64,000 nt of DNA from Balanoglossus misakiensis (Eukaryota; Hemichordata): contig CM082576.2 in the NCBI GenBank assembly GCA_040954595.2, positions 8,990,001 through 9,054,000 of the forward strand, written 5' to 3'. The notes below the pieces were generated by a model. It did no database searches. It saw only the letters and a list, made by a program, of their open reading frames with translations, and was not told the DNA's origin. Positions 53,561 to 64,000 of this stretch are shown piece after piece. Positions within the stretch are counted from its first letter, which is position 1, and every line of letters starts with the position of its first letter. A program made the position numbers and the translations under genes.

Positions 53561-55363
53561 ATGCAATGAGTATGATACAATTTGGTCCCAGTAATCTCGT
53601 CGATTTTTTCTCTATAATTTGCGATAGTCTGATTAGTATATAACCACATGCAAAAAAAAATATCAGCAATTTTCACTCGTTTTCCTTATGCTGGCGATGT
53701 TGTCATCACAAACCACATGATTTCGGTAATATTACCGTTGGTTTGCTAAATTATTTAACCTGCCAATCGGGACATCATATTTGAACAGGAGTCGGCGAAA
53801 GACCCCAAACAATGGGTAATAAGCGACTCCATTAACAGTGAATTAGAATGAGCTTGTATACGTATAGCCGCCATGATGTTCCAATCCCGTCGAGGGGACA
53901 GACGAGACTCTAATTGGCACAACGCTCGACTGGGCCGAGTGGCTCCAATATAATTCACTCCGTTTGTGGGCATTGCGTTTACGTGTCGCCATGGTTTTGC
54001 AATTTTTAAACTCATCCTGCGACGTGACGATGGTCGTCACATAAAATACAGATAAGATGCGACTGCGTTTACCATGTCACTTTCACCGATGCATGTGACT
54101 TTCATCCTATAATTGCTTTCTAAATTATGTGCATTGCCTCAGCCGTGACATTTGTTGGTTGACGTTGGAATATGGCTGATGAATGCGGCATTCAGGTTAA
54201 TATTCTGTCTCGCCGACACTCCGAGTTCTCCCAAGCTGGTAATATCATTATCGTTATTATTTCATGGAGAGAGAATAAAAGGAGAAATTACGGATAATTG
54301 GCCCTTTGTGGAAAGAAATTGTTATGTAAAACACTTCTGATGACGATCAGGGAAAACCATACTGTAATATGCTGCGTTAGCGTTTTAGGTCGGTGGAGAT
54401 GTGTTTGAAATCATTGATTTCTTCATTGGACGGACTTTCTACCTTCGCTGTACATCTTATTCCTTTATCAATGTAACATAAATCGAAAACACGGGTTTCT
54501 GTGTCGTTTTCAAGGGGATTAAATGCATATATGGCAACATTTCGCATGAACTCAATATCGTATTTAAATTTCTGCCTCAACTCGACTTCCACCGGTTGGG
54601 AAACGACGCGATGTATGGGTCTCGTTTAGAACCCACAGATTTAGGTATTAATCGCTTTGCAATAGCCCCATACCCATCAGACACATGCCAGACGTACAGC
54701 CTTCTTCGTCGCTTTTTTTTATATCAACTCTAAACTAAACATTAACATCTTTCCGCCATGTCCAACAGTCCGATAACGGCGTCTTTCTTGAGAAAGATGT
54801 TTACGTTGAGGCGGTGTTTAATGTAGTCTGCCTTGTGCCCATGCGTTATCACGTGAGGGAACGAGATAGATGGAGAGAGAATCGGAGAGAGAGAAATGCA
54901 CTCGGCTATATACTCACTCATTGTCGCCGTCCAATCCCTCTGAATATACAACGGTCACTTGTTCAGCTTGTCGGTGTTTTCTGTCACGGCAAACCCATTC
55001 CTCCAGTCATCTTGTCGTTTTTGGTGATGTTTCCCTCTCTCTTAACAAAATCTAGGTAGATTCAGAAAGGCCATCAACGCGTTGTATGCGAAGCGCGGAT
55101 ATAGGTTGTTTTTTAGGATTAACCATATCGTCGCGCGGGGGTTGTTGACTTCAGAATGGTGGGCTCCTCAGCTAGCTCAGTGCGCACGGTGTTGTGAAGG
55201 TCGTAACCATGGTAACCGCTCGAGTAAGTACAATTTGCCGATGTGCGAAGCGAAGCTAGCTAAAATGTCCGAGTAATGGCCTATACCTGCATTGTTTTCA
55301 GCGATACCAAACGCATGTGGGTCCATTTAGTGCGAACACACCGTTGTAATTATATTACAAATT

Positions 55364-55388
55364 AAAAAAAAAAAAAAAAAAAAAAAAA
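55364..55388. repeat. Poly-A run of 25 bases
   Basis: A plain A run in the gene-poor region. No retrotransposon body is recognisable upstream (an AT-rich stretch without a long frame), so I do not call a retroposed copy. Confidence 0.9.
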
Positions 55389-56624
55389 TATTCATCGGCA
55401 TTATTGCAAACACGATACGGCCATCAAATCCTCAGTAACTACAATGCCTTATAAATGACGTGAACACATACAAGTACATGTATAAACACATACGGTATAC
55501 GGTGTAAACGGCTAAAAATAATTCGGCGTTTCTCCGTAACATATCTGTGGCTGATTCTCGTGTGTGGACACCGACACACAACCCTTGCTCGCACACTGGA
55601 CTTCCTTATAAGCATCACGTGACGGTCAAATGGGGCGTAAAACTACCGAAATCGGACTGACGCGCCAATCATACGTGATGCGTTTACTTATTGGTCCAAA
55701 TGATACTAGGGCCTAATTTACAAAAAAAAAACACCCGCGACATTAGCTTTACTTTCGGGGGGAAATATTCCGCTTTCCGGGCTCGAAACTCGTAAAATCA
55801 CGACGTGGTATTTGATTCCCCCCCCCCCCCAAAAAAAAGGAAAGGAAAAATTATGATATTTCAAAAAGGAACCGAAATATTGACCTCTCAGCAGGCCCAT
55901 TATCGAGTGGCCTTTAAAACATGTTCGTTTATAAGTCAGAGCAATTTAAATATCTGAATCTCTGTCGGCCGATAATTATTGACATTTATAGAAAGCTGCA
56001 AGCTTGTATAGAGATTGCCTGGCGGTAGTTTCCCCGAGATCCGGATCGTTAGTAATATGCAACCAATTTGTGTAATGCAGTCGGGTTGTTTCAGATCGAG
56101 AGGATGCGGTCCGTTGTTTTGGAAGAAGTTCGAGTATCTTCCGTGGAGGTTATGGTGACTGGTAAAATGTACCCGAAAACACTATTTGTGGAAACACCAG
56201 CTCATTGGATTTTGCACATTCAAGTTTTCGGTCAACTATGTTTATTATGCGATGACGCCACGGAATGGAAACGAAATAATAATTTCACGACCAGCAACGT
56301 CAACACACATAAAAGGAAGCGATTGGCTCCAAAAATAGACATATTTACAGGCTCCTGTTGGAAGAAATCTCAAAGGTTTCTGAATGTGGAAAACCCCAAA
56401 AGAATGAGTGTGAGTTTGGAGTGACGTGCCTCTATACGATCCGTCGGCTTTGTTGCAAATCTTCTTGATGTCTCATTATTATTGGCCGTGTTTAAAAACC
56501 AGCGGTAATTAATGAAACCGAAGGCCGCAGATTGCCATACTGCCACCTGTGCCACCGACAGATATTGTTACTTGCAGGTCGAAAGGACATTCCGCCAAAG
56601 CCTCGGCCATGCATCTTGAAAAAA

Positions 56625-56652
56625 AAATCACCCTCGGAAATAAGCGTGTCAC
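56625..56652. repeat. Duplicated 28-bp motif, copy 2
   Basis: Direct-orientation partner of 53533-53560, about 3.1 kb away, 25 of 28 identical. It could be a pair of regulatory sites or two pieces of one dispersed repeat. Confidence 0.6.
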
Positions 56653-57828
56653 GTATATGCTAATAACTGTGGTTTTTATATTGTTTCGAATCAATGATCA
56701 CAGCCGCCACGCCGCGATATACGACCCCCCCCCCCCCCGAAGTTGTCGAGATTCCGTGCAACGAAACTCTCAGCTCTGGCGCGCATGCGTGCATCGTGAC
56801 AACTGAAAATTTAATAATGTGCAAAGGGAGCAATTTCTCTCTCCCCCCACAAAGCAGCCAAATGCACCTCAGGAAGAACAGATTGTCCTTTCAGAGCTTA
56901 TTAAATAATCATGGCGTGTAATGGCCACGGGGATATGGACATTTGTTCGGCATCATCAGTGTGTATATTAAGTACCGATGCTCCGCCGTGCCAATAGCGA
57001 AGTCGATCACACTCTCACGCTGGGCATCGGCGCCGGTGCGTTTGAAGCAATGAACGGGGCATTTTCTTCAGTCAGAACAAAACAATATGTAAATTTCATT
57101 CGAGGGAAATGCATTTATTCAAGGTGTTCGCGTTTCAGACCCAAAACAAAACTGACAACCAAATTAACAAAAGAGTGAATGGAGAGTCGATTAAAATGAC
57201 TTTCATTAGGCCTTAGTCTCGATCGTAGGTAGCAATTTAGTTAGTAATTTGCCTGTTTTTTTCCATTAATTTATGGCATACATTTTACTCTCCTTTCCAT
57301 TCCTTTGATTCTTACTTCAGAGGCCCTTGTTGGCTTTTTCATCATCTGTTAATCAGCGAACCTGAATGCTGAACTAAATTAGACTTTCCAATTTATGTTT
57401 ATGACTGTCTTCTGGCATTATGGAAATCACTTTGTCTAACCGATATGTCATCTCATCGGTTGTGTGATTTATTCGAGATTCCTCTGCTAAACCCGTATTA
57501 TATACACATTCACAGACACGTTTGATAAATTTTGAAACCGAGATTTTGAGCACACCATTCTTCTCGCTTGCCATTTTGATTATTAGAAAGTAAGGATTGA
57601 TTGAGAGAGGCACAGTGTTACGTAGGAGAAGTTTGCTGTTGTTTTGTGACCAGGTGTGTTTTCGCTTACTTTCGTAATTTGAATATTTGCGTGACCAGGT
57701 GTGGTGCATTCATTATTTTCCCCATGTAAAAAGCCCGCACGTTGTGTTGCGGCGTAGCTACTAATTTGGACTTGCCCGTGTGAACTGTTCTGTTCCTCGC
57801 CGGCTTGGAAGCTGTGCCTTATTTCATC

Positions 57829-57966
57829 ATGATGCTGCACTGGTCTGGAAACCGCGCCCAGAAGTCGTGCTACTTCATGGGGAATTCGTCTGAAAGCCGT
57901 GCCGTCTACCGGGGAATCATTGTGCCAGAACGCTATACTGTACAACCTGACGGCAGCAAGCAAAAG
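57829..57966 (+). other. Candidate orphan coding exon
   Basis: An open frame without stops from 57784 ends at a strong donor (CAAAAG then GTAAAG) at 57966. From the double ATG at 57829 it reads 46 residues, including SCYFMGNSSESRAVYRG and IIVPERYTVQPDGSK, which look more protein-like than neighbouring frames. I recognise no family, see no good upstream acceptor and find no following exon, so it could be chance. The opposite strand is also open here, which weakens the case. Confidence 0.2.
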
Positions 57967-58603
57967 GTAAAGGCGCCGCCTATCTCCACAGTTTTGATTT
58001 CTGCTTTCAATGATATTGATCTTTCCAATGGGCAAGATAAACGAAAAAATCTACATATAAATTTTCTTGTCATGATATGCTTTCCTGAAGAATAATACGT
58101 GGTACATACCTGTTATTTAGCGGTGATGGATACTAGAATACCTGACCTTATTCCATTATTCGATATATCAATTATTTAGATGCATCCTATAATGAAAGGC
58201 GACCAGCCTCCAGTGGTTCAAATCAAAGTGATGCGTGGGTAATCAAGATTGCACTATGCATGTTTAATGCCACCTTGCCAACATTACGTTATGGCTCTGA
58301 TGAGACGTCGGATAGGGGCTACGAGAAATAACAAAAGTTTTACACAAACATGAGATTTCGTCTCGACCGATTCTGACACCACACCCTACGCCATTCACAC
58401 ATTGAGTGGTCCAAGCGTGCGGGTACAAACGTGGGAGGGGTGGGGTGGATAAATGTAGACTCTAGGGGAGGCAGAACTCCTCGGACAAAAACTATTAATT
58501 AAAATCTGTTTAGCCTTATCTCCTTTGCTTCTGAATCTCTGACAATGGCTTTGGACCGAGGTAATACAGGTACCCGGATGCACGTGTAATCTGTGCTGGT
58601 CGT

Positions 58604-58644
58604 GTTACAGCATGGAGGTACTAGAGTACCTCCATGGTTACAGC
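58604..58644. repeat. 26-bp palindrome flanked by 8-bp direct repeats
   Basis: The perfect inverted repeat 58611-58636 (12-bp arms CATGGAGGTACT and its complement, 2-bp centre) lies between direct repeats GTTACAGC at 58604-58611 and 58637-58644. The arrangement resembles a tiny transposon remnant with its target-site duplication. Confidence 0.6.
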
Positions 58645-59844
58645 TACTGTACCCGGGGTACCCCGGGGGTGCCATGTTCTTCCATCAAGTTTTTCCTGCT
58701 TTGTTGTCGCAGTCGCATAAGATTTCACGCGAATAAACACCCCTCCCTCCAGCCAATCGTACGTGCATGCACATAATATACATGATAGCTTCTCACATGA
58801 TCACCTTCCCGCCCACCCGCACAACCACCACCACATTCAGTCTAACATGAAAAGCCTCCACAGAAATGCACCAGGCCAATAAATGCCCAGTCACTGTTGC
58901 AAAATATTCAGAAAGAATTACATGTGCCATCTTAAAGGGAAATCAAAGAACAATGAACTCACACACTTCAACCAATCTATCAAAACAATAGCACACAGTG
59001 TTGAATTTCATTGCCAGTGTCATGTTTATTTACAAGTATTTTCAAAACATTTGTAAAATATTTTAAAACACTCCAACATGATAGTCAATATTTACACCAC
59101 AATTTTCTATTTAAAAAAACCCCAGCTAATCACCGAGGTCAAACTAATTTGATTGAACCATCATGCATACCACTTCCAGGGTCTGTTACATTACCACAAC
59201 AACAGAATCAAAACCCTTTAACCAAACAATAAGACCATATGTCTTCCTGTTCGCGCCTGGAACATTTACAAATAACCTCATGGCAAAAACGAACCTTTAC
59301 CATTATGGTAATTATTTCCAGGTAAACAGACATATGGTACCATCAAGCTAAATATTTCTGTAAACCAGAAAACCCCCAACATCGGGACAAATATTTGAAC
59401 CTCATTTGACATTTCTTTGAAATATTTCTTATCTTTGGTTCAATTCTACATGTACTGTGCTATACTCAGTAACGCTTCACTTTTATTTTCTGAAGACTGG
59501 TCATGAAAACGTGTACCCTGTGTCTTTATCCATCTACTTTCGATGATCACCGGAAAATAATACTGATTTATCAATCTTAACTGTTTGCATTACTATTAAT
59601 TGCAGCAAAGAAAAAAAGTAAGCTGATTTGAAACTGTATCAGAAACAGTAGAAACATTTCTCTACTGACTAATACAATCGCCAATGAGTATAGTCCAATT
59701 TAATTTCTCAGTGAGATATGTGTCCCTTACACATTTATCAAAATTTGTTTTACAATATAAAAGTTCTCACTTCAAAAGTGAATACGACCTTTACAGATCT
59801 CAATATTGCCATGATTTCTTTTGCAAAGTGATAAAAAGATTCTT

Positions 59845-63973
<4,129 letters not shown>

Positions 63974-64000
63974 CTGCAATAAAAAGATTAGTTTTAGGTG

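Noticed and set aside
55364-55388. Poly-A tail of a retroposed copy
   Set aside because: No recognisable LINE, SINE or processed gene body upstream and no target-site duplication seen.
56068-56424. 118-codon plus-strand frame with an internal acceptor (about 56092) and donor (about 56160)
   Set aside because: No family resemblance, and the putative 68-nt exon joins to nothing convincing. Kept only as part of the gene-poor interval.

Overview
The window looks like nuclear DNA of an invertebrate animal. Genes are split into many short exons with GT...AG introns of about 0.1-0.8 kb. Microsatellites are plentiful, and the encoded proteins are animal-type (polycystin-1-like receptor-channel, type II membrane glutamate-carboxypeptidase relative, GCN2 with all its domains, GPR135-like receptor, MOCS1). 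An invertebrate deuterostome (cephalochordate, hemichordate or echinoderm) is my best guess from gene content and intron style. A lophotrochozoan cannot be excluded without a search.

Layout, left to right. (1) Minus strand, 10804 to 1287: a 20-exon PKD1-like gene coding for about 1634 aa, with signal peptide, C-type lectin domain, GAIN/GPS region, first membrane helix, PLAT domain and polycystin channel region. (2) Plus strand, 14329 to 20564: a 17-exon M28 metallopeptidase of the FOLH1/NAALAD2/NAALADL1 group, about 751 aa. (3) Minus strand, 21958 to 21551: single-exon POP7 (RNase P/MRP subunit p20). It lies head-to-head, 381 bp apart, with (4) plus strand, 22340 to 36466: a 38-exon EIF2AK4 (GCN2), about 1680 aa. 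(5) Roughly 8.7 kb without a recognisable gene. (6) Minus strand, 46434 to 45148: intronless GPR135-like receptor, 428 aa. (7) About 13.4 kb without a recognisable gene, holding microsatellites, a duplicated 28-bp motif, a small palindrome flanked by direct repeats and one weak orphan exon candidate. (8) Minus strand, 63973 to 59845: the 3' eight exons of MOCS1 (MoaA part then MoaC part); its 5' exons lie beyond the right edge.

I assembled exon models by hand from reading frames, splice consensus and family motifs. In the three multi-exon genes complete in the window, phases agree at every junction and total coding lengths are multiples of three (4905, 2256 and 5043 nt). The MOCS1 exons are also phase-consistent. 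The genes are functionally unrelated (membrane sensing, peptide hydrolysis, tRNA/rRNA processing, amino-acid stress signalling, GPCR signalling, molybdenum cofactor synthesis), so this is ordinary eukaryotic gene order rather than an operon or gene cluster.

The most interesting points are: a MOCS1 splice donor that doubles as a Gly-Gly-stop, so one exon can end an active MOCS1A or join it to MOCS1B; altered substrate-pocket positions in the carboxypeptidase; a compact lectin-bearing polycystin with no REJ module; and several small inverted-repeat elements that look like non-autonomous transposons. I saw no clearly novel multi-gene system.
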